DNA from: Methylobacterium sp.
GTDB lineage: Bacteria > Pseudomonadota > Alphaproteobacteria > Rhizobiales > Beijerinckiaceae
Reading direction: 5' to 3'
DNA length: 64,000 nt
Assembly: GCA_002928875.1 (NCBI GenBank)
Contig: PERO01000003.1
Coordinates: forward strand, 1-64,000
Both the position numbers and the translations under genes were made by a program. Positions 17,267 to 25,776 of the stretch are shown here, piece after piece. The notes below the pieces were generated by a model. That model was not told the DNA's origin and searched no databases. It was given only the letters and a program-made list of their open reading frames with translations. Each line of letters starts with the position of its first letter. Position 1 is the first letter of the stretch.

Positions 17267-18283
17267 TTAGCGGATCGGCGGGGCGTATTGCAGGCCGCCC
17301 TTGTTCCACAGCGCGTTCACGCCGCGCGAGATCTTCAGGCGCGACGCCTGGCCGACGTTCTTCTCGAACACTTCGCCGTAATTGCCGACATGCTTGATGA
17401 TCCGGAAGGCCCAGTCATCGGTCAGGCCGATGGCTTCGCCGAACTTGCCTTCCGCGCCGAGCAGACGCTTGATTTCCGGGTTGGCGGACTTCAGCTGCTC
17501 GTCGACATTCGCCTTCGTCACGCCGAGCTCTTCAGCGGTGACCATGGCGTAATGCGTCCACTTCACGATGTCGTTCCACTGCGCGTCGCCCTGGCGGACG
17601 GACGGGCCGAGCGGCTCCTTCGAGATGATTTCCGGCAGAACCACGTGGTCATCCGGGTTCGTGAGCTTCAGGCGCTCGGCGTAGAGGCCCGAGGCGTCGG
17701 TGGTGAACACGTCGCAGCGGCCGGCATCATAGGCCTTGATGGTCTCGTCGGCGGTCGCGAAGATCACCGGCTCGTACTTCAGCTTGTTGGCACGGAAGAA
17801 GTCCGCGAGGTTGAGTTCGGTCGTCGTGCCCTGCTGCGAGCAAACCGAGGCGCCCGAGAGGTCCATCGCCGAATTGACCTTCAGCTTCTTGCGCACCAGG
17901 AAGCCCTGGCCGTCATAGTAGTTCACGACCGCGAATTCGAGGCCGAGCGAGGTATCGCGCGACATCGTCCAGGTGGTGTTGCGGACGAGCAGATCGACTT
18001 CGCCGGACTGCAGGGCCGTGAAACGGTCCTTCGCGGACAGCGGAACGAACTTCACCTTGCTCGGATCATTGAAGATCGCGGCGGCAACGGCGCGGCAGAA
18101 ATCGACGTCGAGGCCCGTCCAGTTGCCCTGGGCGTCCGGCTGGCCGAAACCGGCGAGGCCGGTATTCGCGCCGCACTGCAGAACGCCGCGCTGCTTGACC
18201 TGGTTCAGGGTCTGCGCCGAAGCAGCGCTCGCGGCCATCGCGAGAGCCGCGCCAGCCGCGACCGTCATCAGAAGTTTCTTCAT
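17267..18283 (-). CDS. aapJ: general L-amino-acid ABC transporter, periplasmic binding protein
   Basis: The 338-residue family 3 solute-binding protein has a signal peptide MKKLLMTVAAGAALAMAASA with cleavage after ASAASA. The mature region begins QTLNQVKQRGVLQCGANTG and has the AapJ/BztA features GLDVDFCRAVAAAIF, DLLVRNTTWTMSRD and DVFTTDASGLYAERL. It binds a broad range of L-amino acids and delivers them to AapQM. The ATG at 18283 has GGGGAG upstream. It is divergent from metC, the arrangement I recall from Rhizobium. Confidence 0.95.
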   Translation of the reverse strand: MKKLLMTVAAGAALAMAASAASAQTLNQVKQRGVLQCGANTGLAGFGQPDAQGNWTGLDVDFCRAVAAAIFNDPSKVKFVPLSAKDRFTALQSGEVDLLVRNTTWTMSRDTSLGLEFAVVNYYDGQGFLVRKKLKVNSAMDLSGASVCSQQGTTTELNLADFFRANKLKYEPVIFATADETIKAYDAGRCDVFTTDASGLYAERLKLTNPDDHVVLPEIISKEPLGPSVRQGDAQWNDIVKWTHYAMVTAEELGVTKANVDEQLKSANPEIKRLLGAEGKFGEAIGLTDDWAFRIIKHVGNYGEVFEKNVGQASRLKISRGVNALWNKGGLQYAPPIR

Positions 18284-18608
18284 GGAACTCGTCTCCCCGA
18301 GTGTTGATGGTGGTCTGGCGCCTGAAGGCCGAAGCATGTCGGCCACAGGCTCGATCGCCGGTCTGCCCTTGTTTGCGATCCGAGAGCCGCATGCAAAGGG
18401 AGATTGGACGAACGGTCAAGACCTACATGCATAAAATCGAACGGGAAGCGGGTTAGCGATGCAAGTTTTGCATTGGAATTGCTTAACGGTGGAAAATTCT
18501 GCAGCGAAAGCAGAGTCTCCCTCTGATATTCGCGGAAAAAACGGGATGATTTTTCCTCAGAATGTCCATATTTTGGAATGCGTGGCCAGAATTTAGTCAA
18601 AAGGCGGA
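18284..18608. other. 325-bp divergent aapJ/metC control region
   Basis: No gene seen. The part from about 18420 to 18608 is AT-rich and should contain both promoters. It includes the palindrome at 18459-18473. Exact promoter boxes could not be assigned. Confidence 0.55.
18459..18473. promoter_or_regulatory. operator-like palindrome in the aapJ/metC region
   Basis: ATGCAA-GTT-TTGCAT is a perfect 6-bp inverted repeat with 3-bp spacer, inside the AT-rich divergent control region. The size suits a dimeric regulator site; which regulator is unknown. Confidence 0.4.
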
Positions 18609-19802
18609 ATGGAAATGCGGAAGCTTGAAAATCGCATCGCGGAATCACTGAAACCGGCAACAAAACTCGCGATGAAGGGCCGCAGGCCGGATGAAACTTT
18701 CGGCTTTGTCAACGTTCCGCCCTTCCGTGGCTCCACGGTGGTCTATCCGGATGCGGAATCCTGCCTCGCGCACAAGAACCGCTACACCTATGGGAGGCGC
18801 GGCAATCCCACCTCGGAAGCGCTCGAGGAACTCTGGAACGACCTCGAAGGGGCGGCGGCGACCGTCATCTGTCCGTCCGGCGCATCGGCGGTCACCACCG
18901 CGATGCTCTCCGTCGTGAAATCCGGAGACCACGTGCTCGTCGTGGATAGTGTCTACCGCCCCACGCGCAACTTCTGCGAGAACCAGCTCACGCGTTTCGG
19001 CGTCGAGACCAGCTATTACGATCCGCTGATCGGGGCGGGCATCGAGGCGCTGGTCAGGCCCAACACTTGCGCCATCGTGATGGAGAGCCCCGGTTCGCAG
19101 ACCTTCGAGGTGCAGGATGTGCCGGCCATCGTCGCGGTCGCCCGGAAGCATGGCATCACGACGCTGATCGACAACACCTATGCCACCGGCCTGCTGTTCC
19201 GGCCGCTCGATTTCGGCGTGGACATTTCCATCAACGCGGCCACGAAATACCCCTCGGGGCATTCCGACGTGCTGATCGGCCTCGTCGCCGCGAATGCCCA
19301 ATGGGCTCCGGCGCTGAAGGCGACGCATGGCGATCTCGGCCTCTATCTCGGGCCGGACGACGTGTTCCTCACGCTGCGCGGCCTGCGCACCATGAGCCTG
19401 CGCATCCGCGAACAGGGCATCAACGCGCTGCATGTCGCGAAGACGCTCGAGACCCGCAAGGGCGTGAAGCGCGTGCTGCACCCCGCCCTGCCCTCCTGCC
19501 CCGGCCACGAGATCTTCCTGCGCGACTTCAAGGGCCCGTCGGGCATGTTCTCGATCATCCTGGATGTGATGAGCGACAGGCAGGTCGCGGCGTTCCTGAA
19601 CAATCTCGGGCTTTTCGGCATGGGCTACAGCTGGGGCGGCTTCGAAAGCCTCGCCGTGCCCTTCGATTGCACGCCCTTCCGCACCGCCACGACCTATGCA
19701 CCGGGCGGGCGCGGCGTGCGCTTCTCAATTGGCCTCGAGGACCCGGAGGACCTGATCGCCGATCTCGATCGCGGCCTCGCGGCGATGCACGCAGCCGCCT
19801 GA
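18609..19802 (+). CDS. metC: cystathionine beta-lyase
   Basis: The 397-residue Cys/Met-metabolism PLP enzyme would cleave cystathionine to homocysteine, pyruvate and ammonia. Family motifs are YTYGRRGNPTSEALEE (phosphate contact), PSGASAVTTAM, DNTYATG and the PLP-lysine segment INAATKYPSGHSDV. The C-terminal region GYSWGGFESLAVP is typical of the beta-lyase group. ATG 18609 or 18615 may be the start. It is divergent from the aap operon. Its TGA abuts the stop of the next gene on the opposite strand. Confidence 0.92.
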   Translation: MEMRKLENRIAESLKPATKLAMKGRRPDETFGFVNVPPFRGSTVVYPDAESCLAHKNRYTYGRRGNPTSEALEELWNDLEGAAATVICPSGASAVTTAMLSVVKSGDHVLVVDSVYRPTRNFCENQLTRFGVETSYYDPLIGAGIEALVRPNTCAIVMESPGSQTFEVQDVPAIVAVARKHGITTLIDNTYATGLLFRPLDFGVDISINAATKYPSGHSDVLIGLVAANAQWAPALKATHGDLGLYLGPDDVFLTLRGLRTMSLRIREQGINALHVAKTLETRKGVKRVLHPALPSCPGHEIFLRDFKGPSGMFSIILDVMSDRQVAAFLNNLGLFGMGYSWGGFESLAVPFDCTPFRTATTYAPGGRGVRFSIGLEDPEDLIADLDRGLAAMHAAA

Positions 19803-20417
19803 TCAGGGCGCGAGCCAGCGGGCGGTGAGCGCGCCGCCCGCATCCCACGAAAATCGCGCGCGCCGATGGCCCTCGAAGGCGAGATACAGGCTTTCGAGGC
19901 TGGCGACGTCGATCACCACCGCCGCGAAATGCGCGCGCCCCGCTTCCAGTGCCTCGGCATTGTCCGAATGCGGCAGCGCGAAGGCGTCACCGGCGGGAAT
20001 CTCCGAACCCGGCGCGGGCGCGGTGCCGTAGCAGACGCGGCTCATTGCGCGGGAGGATTGCCACGCCGCCTCGGCGATGGCGTCATCGGCGTGAAGGCGC
20101 ACCCGGCCCGTGAGGCGGATCTGCAGCTTCTGCCCCGCATCGTAGCCTAGGACCGAAACGCGATTATCCGCCCGCCATTCCGCGATCTTCTCCGAACGCA
20201 GATCCGTGTGGACCCGCAAGCTTCGCGCGGCGATATCCACCCCGCGCAGGATCATCACGCGGGAGCGGGGCGCGCCATCCAGCCCGATGCTGGACAGAAC
20301 CGGATGATGGAAGCCGGACCGGCGATCCGCGACGCCGCGCGCGAGAAAATTCCAGCAGGCCGCAAGCGTGCCGTCGAGGTCGTCATACCACGAGGGCAGC
20401 TGCGCCCGGCCGGTCAT
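19803..20417 (-). CDS. pyridoxamine 5'-phosphate oxidase-like FMN-binding protein
   Basis: This protein of about 204 residues has a split-barrel FMN-binding fold: GFHHPVLSSIGLDGAPRSRVM in the N-terminal half, VHTDLRSEKIAEWRADNRVSV and LQIRLTGRVRLHADD in the centre. It belongs to the broad PNPOx-like group rather than clear PdxH, and the substrate is unknown. The ATG at 20417 is preceded by AGGTGG; a GTG at 20426 is also possible. It is convergent with metC with no intergenic base. Confidence 0.78.
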   Translation of the reverse strand: MTGRAQLPSWYDDLDGTLAACWNFLARGVADRRSGFHHPVLSSIGLDGAPRSRVMILRGVDIAARSLRVHTDLRSEKIAEWRADNRVSVLGYDAGQKLQIRLTGRVRLHADDAIAEAAWQSSRAMSRVCYGTAPAPGSEIPAGDAFALPHSDNAEALEAGRAHFAAVVIDVASLESLYLAFEGHRRARFSWDAGGALTARWLAP

Positions 20418-20441
20418 GGGATCCACCTGCCTCCGCTCATG

Positions 20442-20789
20442 TCACTCGCCTCCCTCGATCGCGACCTTGCCGCGCTGGCGACGCTCCTTGGCGATCAGCG
20501 CAAGGTTGCGGAAATAGATCAGGAACGACAGCGCCTGCCCGAGAATGATGACCGGATCGCGCCGGTGAATGCCATAGGCCAGCACGATGGCCGCGCCGCC
20601 GATGGAGAAGAACCAGAAGGCGAGCGGCACGACCGAGCGCCCCGCCCTTTCGCTCGCGATCCACTGCACGATGAAGCGCGCCGCGAACAGCAACTGGCCG
20701 AACACGCCGATCACGGCCCACCAGGTGAAATTGGTGACGAACACATCGTGCAGGAAACTGTCGATCGATTGGGAGAGCTGGATGAGCAT
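20442..20789 (-). CDS. LAB_N-domain small membrane protein
   Basis: The 115-residue protein has three hydrophobic segments and the lipid A biosynthesis N-terminal (LAB_N) pattern: FTWWAVIGVFGQLLFAARF, IVQWIASERAGRSVVPLAFW, then RRDPVIILGQALSFLIYFRN. In rhizobia a LAB_N protein accompanies the GT2 enzyme that makes polyprenyl-phosphate galacturonic acid (RgtE/RgtF, from memory). Its ATG overlaps the TGA of the GT2 gene (TGATG), implying coupling and probably physical partnership in the inner membrane. Confidence 0.85.
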   Translation of the reverse strand: MLIQLSQSIDSFLHDVFVTNFTWWAVIGVFGQLLFAARFIVQWIASERAGRSVVPLAFWFFSIGGAAIVLAYGIHRRDPVIILGQALSFLIYFRNLALIAKERRQRGKVAIEGGE

Positions 20790-21544
20790 CAGGTTTCCTC
20801 CCGCGTCGGCGTATCCGGCTTGCGGCGGCGGATGAGCCACCACACGCCGAGGAGATCGATTAGCGCCACTTTCGCCCTGGCCCAGGAGGCATAGTTCGAG
20901 ACGCCCGAACCGCGCGGGCGATCCACCACGTCGAGATGGGCGATGCGGTGCCCGTCGCGCACCATCAGGGCTGGTGTGAACCGGTGCAGCGCATCGAAAT
21001 AGGGCAGGCGCAGATAGGCCGCGCGGCGCATCACCTTCAGGCCGCAGCCGGAATCGCGCGTGCCATCCCGCAGCATCGCGCCGCGCACCGCATTGGCGAT
21101 CCTCGACTGGAATTTCTTGAAGCCGGTATCGGTGCGCCCCACCCGCTGGCCCTGCACCAGCGCGATCGCCGGATCGGCATCGATCAGCCGGATCATCGCC
21201 GGCAGGAAGGCCGGGTTGTTCTGGCCGTCGCCGTCGAGCGTGCAGAGGAGCGCGCCACGCGCCACGCGCGCGCCATCGCGGATCGCCGCGGATTGGCCGC
21301 GACTCTCGGCATGGTGCAGCACCCGCAATTGCGGATAGGCCCCGCGCAGGTTCGAGAGGATCGTCGCGGTCTCGTCGGTCGAGGCGTCATTCACGGCGAT
21401 GATCTCGTGGGGTTCACTGTCGAGCGCGTTGGCGATCTCGGCGATGAGAGGGGCGACATTGCCCTCCTCGTTCCGCATCGGGATCACGACGGAGATGCGC
21501 GGCAGGACAGGTTCGGCGCGCTCGGCACCGGCTTCTTCGGGCAT
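20789..21544 (-). CDS. family 2 glycosyltransferase, polyprenyl-phosphate sugar synthase type
   Basis: The 251-residue GT-A glycosyltransferase begins ISVVIPMRNEEGNVAPLI, with nucleotide-sugar contacts in IIAVNDASTDET and the DxD-like LCTLDGDGQNNP, as in dolichol-phosphate-mannose synthase and ArnC. The two C-terminal membrane helices of ArnC are missing, and the LAB_N partner may supply membrane attachment. It probably charges a polyprenyl phosphate with a sugar used by the upstream GT39 enzyme. It starts 15 bp after that gene. Confidence 0.88.
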   Translation of the reverse strand: MPEEAGAERAEPVLPRISVVIPMRNEEGNVAPLIAEIANALDSEPHEIIAVNDASTDETATILSNLRGAYPQLRVLHHAESRGQSAAIRDGARVARGALLCTLDGDGQNNPAFLPAMIRLIDADPAIALVQGQRVGRTDTGFKKFQSRIANAVRGAMLRDGTRDSGCGLKVMRRAAYLRLPYFDALHRFTPALMVRDGHRIAHLDVVDRPRGSGVSNYASWARAKVALIDLLGVWWLIRRRKPDTPTREET

Positions 21545-21559
21545 GAATGGCTCGCTTTT

Positions 21560-23302
21560 TCAGCGGCGGACATACACCGCGATATCCAGCACGCGCAACC
21601 GCCGCTGCTTGTCGAAGGCGGCATTGAGGTTCACGCCCCGCACGCGCGTCACCAGAGCCGGTGCGGATTGCCCCTTGAGGCCGGCGCGGAACGCCTCCTC
21701 GAAGCGCCGCTCGACGAAGGCGATCCGGCAGCCCGAACCGGTCCGTTCGAGGAACTCCGCTGCCTCGGCCGGCTCGGCCAGCAGGATATCGGTCCGGGTG
21801 AGGAAGACGAGGCTCGGCTCGCGATAGCCGACGGTCGCGAAGGCGGGATCGGTGCATCCCGTGGCGCGCGCGGCCTCGGCGAGGCGTGGCGAGAGGTTGA
21901 TCGCCTTCAGCATCGGCATGCCGAGCGGATAGGCCGCCACGACGAGGCTCGCCGAAGCGAGAACGCCGAGCAGCAGGGCCCGCACCGGCCGTCGCTGCAC
22001 CAGCGTGTAGGCACCCGCCGCGCCAAGCAGGAAGGCCAGCACCAGGAACGGCAGCGCCATGAAGGGCAGCCGCAGGATCGGCAGCCCCTCCTCCATCAGC
22101 ACGAACAGGCCCGGCGCGCCCACGAGGAAGACCAGCGGCACCAGCAGCATCAGGAATGCCGCCAGCCAGCGCAGGCCGCGATGCAGGACCAGACCGCTCC
22201 GTTCGACCGCGAGCATCGCGAGGATGGCGATAGCCGGGTAAACCGGCAGCACGTAATGCGGCAGCTTCGTCGGCACGGCCTCGAGGATCAGCCAGAACGG
22301 GATGATCCAGGCGAGCAGGAAGGCGACACCGTCATCCCGCCGTTCGCGCCAGGCGAAGGCGAGCGCCAACAGCACCAGGGGGGCCGCCGGCCAGAAGGTG
22401 GCCCAGAATACGCCGAGATAAGTGCCGGGCGGTGCGCCATGCTTTTCCTGCGCGCTGCCGACCTTGGCCAGCATATCGCGCCCCAGCGAATCCTCGAGGA
22501 AGGACCCGCCCGATTTCATCAGGATCATCACCAGCCACGGCAGCACGATCGCCGCCACGATGACGAGCCCGACCCCCGGCCTCAGGCCTTTCAGCCAGCC
22601 CGCCCCGCGATCGCGGATCGCCAGCGCGCCGAGCGCCAGCGCGCAGACCAGCGGCGTGATCGGCCCCTTGATCAGCACGGCCGCGCCGATGGCGATCCAG
22701 AACAGCATGATCTGCCGTTGGGCGAGCCCCGGTGCGATGCCGGGCGCACGCGCCGCGAGATAGGCGCGGGCGAGAAAGCCCATCGCCGCCACGGACAAGG
22801 CACCGAGCACGGCATCGGTTTTCGCAAGCCGCGCCTCGACCCCGAGCAGCACGCTCGCCGCCATCATCAAGGCGGCGATCATCGCGCCCTGCCGCGAGAG
22901 GAAGGCGAGGCCCGCCCAGTAGGTCAGCAGCACCATCGAGACAGCGCCGAGCAGTGAGGGGATGCGGTAGAGCCAGATCTGCCGGCGCGCATCCGCCACA
23001 CCCAGCGCCTCGCCGATGGCGATGCTCGCCGATTGCAGCCAGTAGATGCCGACCGGCTTCTTGTGCCGCGCCTCCTCCTGAAAGCGGATATCGACGAAGT
23101 CACCGGTCTCGAGCATCTGCTTCGAGGCCTGCGCGAAACGCGGCTCGTCGCGATCCATCGGCTGCAGCGCCATCTGGCCGGGCAGGAACAGGCAGAAGCT
23201 CACGATCGCCAGCGCGAGCAGCGCCCGCGTGTGGCTGAGCGTGAGGCGGTGAAACCGCTCCCGCCATTCCGCTATGCCGAAGCGGCCCGCGATTGCGCGC
23301 AT
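21560..23302 (-). CDS. GT39/ArnT-like glycosyltransferase
   Basis: The 580-residue inner-membrane protein has about 12 hydrophobic segments. The first periplasmic loop contains the GT-C acidic motif MDRDEPRFAQ (Asp50, Asp52, Glu53) followed by KQMLETGDFVD and HKKPVGIYWLQ, as in ArnT and rhizobial Rgt enzymes. It should transfer a sugar from a polyprenyl phosphate to lipid A or core on the periplasmic side. The ATG at 23302 follows AGGAAGGCAGGA. It is first of a three-gene operon with GT2 and LAB_N genes. The identity of the sugar (aminoarabinose or galacturonic acid) cannot be settled by eye. Confidence 0.88.
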   Translation of the reverse strand: MRAIAGRFGIAEWRERFHRLTLSHTRALLALAIVSFCLFLPGQMALQPMDRDEPRFAQASKQMLETGDFVDIRFQEEARHKKPVGIYWLQSASIAIGEALGVADARRQIWLYRIPSLLGAVSMVLLTYWAGLAFLSRQGAMIAALMMAASVLLGVEARLAKTDAVLGALSVAAMGFLARAYLAARAPGIAPGLAQRQIMLFWIAIGAAVLIKGPITPLVCALALGALAIRDRGAGWLKGLRPGVGLVIVAAIVLPWLVMILMKSGGSFLEDSLGRDMLAKVGSAQEKHGAPPGTYLGVFWATFWPAAPLVLLALAFAWRERRDDGVAFLLAWIIPFWLILEAVPTKLPHYVLPVYPAIAILAMLAVERSGLVLHRGLRWLAAFLMLLVPLVFLVGAPGLFVLMEEGLPILRLPFMALPFLVLAFLLGAAGAYTLVQRRPVRALLLGVLASASLVVAAYPLGMPMLKAINLSPRLAEAARATGCTDPAFATVGYREPSLVFLTRTDILLAEPAEAAEFLERTGSGCRIAFVERRFEEAFRAGLKGQSAPALVTRVRGVNLNAAFDKQRRLRVLDIAVYVRR

Positions 23303-23820
23303 GCTGGTCCTGCCTTCCTGGTTCGTGGCTGCCTTTCGACATGAGGCCATGGCGAAGATCAAGCGGAAAGGCACGAGTCATTCCCGCCACTTGGCGCCGG
23401 TCGCGGAGAGTTTGATTCCGCTCCTTCACGCGCTGTCTCGTCCTCGCGCGAAATTGCGGACGAACTTTGAACGCGGACTCTTGACGCGATGGGGCAAACC
23501 GATTCATCTACGCGCGTCAGTGATTTCGCACCTGCGAGAAGGCAGGGTCGGGATGGCGGAAGGCCTCTTCTGGGGCGTTCGGCACCTGAAAACGATGAGC
23601 CCAGAAAAGGCACGCGGAACCCCAATTCCAGCTTTTTCCATGGGACAATTCCTTCGGCCGGAAACGAATCCCGGCTGAAACACTTGGGCCGTTCGGCTCA
23701 GGTGAATTAATCATCGTATGAAGAAGCGGAATCAGAATGCGAAGCGCTTCCCGAACCGGTTGAAGCGCCTGAATCATTTTGCGAAGAACCGGTCGCAACC
23801 TTTTGATAACCATAATGTTC
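23303..23820. other. 518-bp intergenic region without a recognisable gene
   Basis: No convincing coding sequence on either strand; the short frames have no recognisable features. The last 130 bp before tRNA-Arg are AT-richer and contain an imperfect palindromic segment (23712-23795). Confidence 0.55.
23712..23795. repeat. imperfect palindromic segment with GAACCGGT motifs
   Basis: Two GAACCGGT octamers and a GCGCTTC / GAAGCGC inverted pair occur in a short AT-richer stretch upstream of tRNA-Arg. It shares the AACCGGT core with the other dispersed palindromes in this window but is too diverged to call the same element. Confidence 0.35.
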
Positions 23821-23897
23821 TGGCGACCCCTGCAGGGCTCGAACCTGCGACCTAGTGCTTAGAAGGCACTCGCTCTATCCAGCTGAGCTAAGGGGCC
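23821..23897 (-). tRNA. tRNA-Arg (TCT anticodon)
   Basis: The 77-nt cloverleaf reads GGCCCCT...AGGGGTC with discriminator G and an encoded CCA end. The anticodon loop contains TCT, and the T-loop GTTCGAG and D-loop AGCTGGATAGAG are canonical. Confidence 0.95.
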
Positions 23898-24028
23898 GTA
23901 AACGCGATTTTCCAGGTTCCGGTCGGCGGGAGGGCGCGAAAAAACCGCTCCCCTGCCGTGAAAATGAGGCCAGAGATGCGCCCCGATCCATCCCTCATGC
24001 GTGAGGGATCAGCGGCCCTGCATCGCGC

Positions 24029-24334
24029 TCAATGCGTCCAGGTGCCGATGCGGTTGTGCTTGAAATTGTCCGAGTACGCCGCCATGCGGCGTTTCGCCTC
24101 CTGCGGTTCCTCGATGCGGTAGGCGAGGCCATTGCGCGTGGCATAGGCGATCGCCTCATCCTTGGTGTCGAACCAGAGCTTCACCTGCCCCAGCGTGTCC
24201 GAGGACGAGGTCCAGCCCATCAGCGGCTCGATGGAGCGGGCATCGGCGGGGTCGAATTCCAGCAGCCAGCGGGTGCTCTTCGCGGTGCCGGATTGCATCG
24301 CCGTCTTGGCGGGGCGGGAAATGCGGGCCGTCAT
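24029..24334 (-). CDS. complex I accessory subunit, NDUFS4/ETC complex I family
   Basis: The 101-residue protein matches the ETC complex I subunit conserved region (mitochondrial NDUFS4/18-kDa IP). Recognisable parts are the N-terminal MTARISRPAKTAMQSG, WLLEFDP and the C-terminal block PLMGWTSSSDTLGQVKLWF followed by EAIAYATRNGLAY. It is an accessory subunit of NADH:ubiquinone oxidoreductase, as far as I know typical of alphaproteobacteria and mitochondria. It is monocistronic next to tRNA-Arg. The ATG at 24334 replaces a TTG 24 bp upstream. Confidence 0.9.
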   Translation of the reverse strand: MTARISRPAKTAMQSGTAKSTRWLLEFDPADARSIEPLMGWTSSSDTLGQVKLWFDTKDEAIAYATRNGLAYRIEEPQEAKRRMAAYSDNFKHNRIGTWTH

Positions 24335-24498
24335 GGGCGGTCTCCGAAGCTCGTTCAAGGCGGGGTGCGGACCCCGCTTTCGACCCCGTGATAATCAGAG
24401 TCAGCGCGCGAGGCAACCGCACGCCGCTAGGCTGGTGAAGCCCGCGTTGACAGCCCCTCCCGCCCCTGACACGGATGGGCCCTAGCGTGGAGAACGAC

Positions 24499-24954
24499 AT
24501 GGCCGAACGTCCGGATCTCGAGACATACATGATGGGATTTGCCCGTCACGCCGCCACGCGCTCGAAGGACCCCACGCAGGTCGGCGCCGCGCTGATGGGG
24601 CCGGATGGCGAGGTGCGTCTCACCGGTTACAACGGCCCGCCGCGCGGCGTGGCCGACAGCGCGGACCGCTTCGTCCGGCCGCGGAAATATCTGTTCTCCT
24701 CGCATGCCGAGCAGAACATCGTCGCCTTCGCCGCGCGCGAGGGGATCGCCACGCGCGGCTGCACGCTCTACGTCACGCATCACCCCTGCAGCGCCTGCGC
24801 CCGCTCGATCATCCAGGCCGGCATCGCCTGCGTGGTGACGGGCGACGGCCTGACATCGATGCCGGCGGAGGAATTCGAGGCGGCGGCCGAGATGTTCGCC
24901 GAGGCGGGCGTGACGGTGCGCACCATGACCACAGGCGGAAGCGCGAAGGCCTGA
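24499..24954 (+). CDS. cytidine/deoxycytidylate deaminase-family protein
   Basis: This 151-residue zinc deaminase has the zinc/catalytic motif SHAEQNIVAFA (His-Ala-Glu) and PCSACARSIIQAG (Cys-x2-Cys). The N-terminal YMMGFARHAATRSKDPTQVGAAL and the GYNGPPRGV loop are dCMP-deaminase-like, so deamination of dCMP to dUMP is the best guess. The ATG at 24499 has GGAG upstream. It stands alone between two tRNA genes. Confidence 0.88.
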   Translation: MAERPDLETYMMGFARHAATRSKDPTQVGAALMGPDGEVRLTGYNGPPRGVADSADRFVRPRKYLFSSHAEQNIVAFAAREGIATRGCTLYVTHHPCSACARSIIQAGIACVVTGDGLTSMPAEEFEAAAEMFAEAGVTVRTMTTGGSAKA

Positions 24955-24990
24955 AGATAAGGCGTGGCCACGACAGCTCGGCGGGAAAGT

Positions 24991-25067
24991 TGGTCGGGGT
25001 AGCAGGATTCGAACCTACGACCTGTAGTACCCAAAACTACCGCGCTACCAGACTGCGCTATACCCCG
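24991..25067 (-). tRNA. tRNA-Pro (TGG anticodon)
   Basis: The 77-nt cloverleaf has acceptor stem CGGGGTA/TACCCCG, encoded CCA, the anticodon loop TTTTGGGT giving TGG, and a canonical GTTCGAATC T-loop. Confidence 0.95.
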
Positions 25068-25129
25068 ATGGCCCTGCCGCTACCATGTGTTCGCGGCACC
25101 GACAAGGCATGCGGCACGCGGGGAGTGCC

Positions 25130-25666
25130 TCAGCGGAACATGGGATGCACGACGCGGTCGCCGGGCTTGATGCCGAGCCGCTCGGCGGTGCCGGCATTGA
25201 GTTCGAGCACCGCGCGCACCGGCACGCCGGAGGAGATCGTCCGCTCGCTCTGCACCTCGGTGCGCGGCTCGATGCGATGGATGCGGCCATCGGCGAGGAT
25301 GAACACCATGTCGAGCGAGATGAAGGTGTTGCGCATCCACATCGAGACCATCTGGTCGCGCTCGAAATCGAAGAGCATGCCCTGGTCGGCCGGCATGGAT
25401 TGCCGGAACATCAGACCGCGCGCCCGGTCGGCATCCGTGCGGGCCAGTTCGATACGGAAATTGTGGCGCTTGCCGCCGGAATCAATGGTGAGCGGCTCGA
25501 GGCTCAACCCGCCCCCGCCCTGCTGGGCGCGCGCGGCATCGCGCTCGGCCATGCGGGTGAGGTTCGTGAAGACGGAAATGCCCGCGACCGAGAGCATGAA
25601 GCCCACGAACAGGACCAGGAAAAGCCGGCCGCGCGTGAGGCCGGTGGGCTTGGGTTTATCCTGCAT
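25130..25666 (-). CDS. DUF192 family membrane-anchored protein
   Basis: The 178-residue protein has an N-terminal anchor helix (about residues 15-35, RLFLVLFVGFMLSVAGISVF) and then a DUF192 domain. Family blocks are RIELARTDADRARGLMFRQ, QGMLFDFERDQMVSMWMRNT and SLDMVFILADGRI. The domain is predicted to face the periplasm; its function is unknown. In many alphaproteobacteria it follows a double cold-shock protein gene, as here (about 110 bp between them). The ATG at 25666 is chosen because the longer frame has no similarity upstream. Confidence 0.88.
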   Translation of the reverse strand: MQDKPKPTGLTRGRLFLVLFVGFMLSVAGISVFTNLTRMAERDAARAQQGGGGLSLEPLTIDSGGKRHNFRIELARTDADRARGLMFRQSMPADQGMLFDFERDQMVSMWMRNTFISLDMVFILADGRIHRIEPRTEVQSERTISSGVPVRAVLELNAGTAERLGIKPGDRVVHPMFR

Positions 25667-25776
25667 CGCAACACTCTTCCAGCGCTCGGCCAACCGCGGC
25701 AATCTCGCCGGGGCTATGGGCCGATCCGCGGCGGGAATCAAGACGCGCAGAGAAGGTCTCGCGCGCCTTGCTGCCT

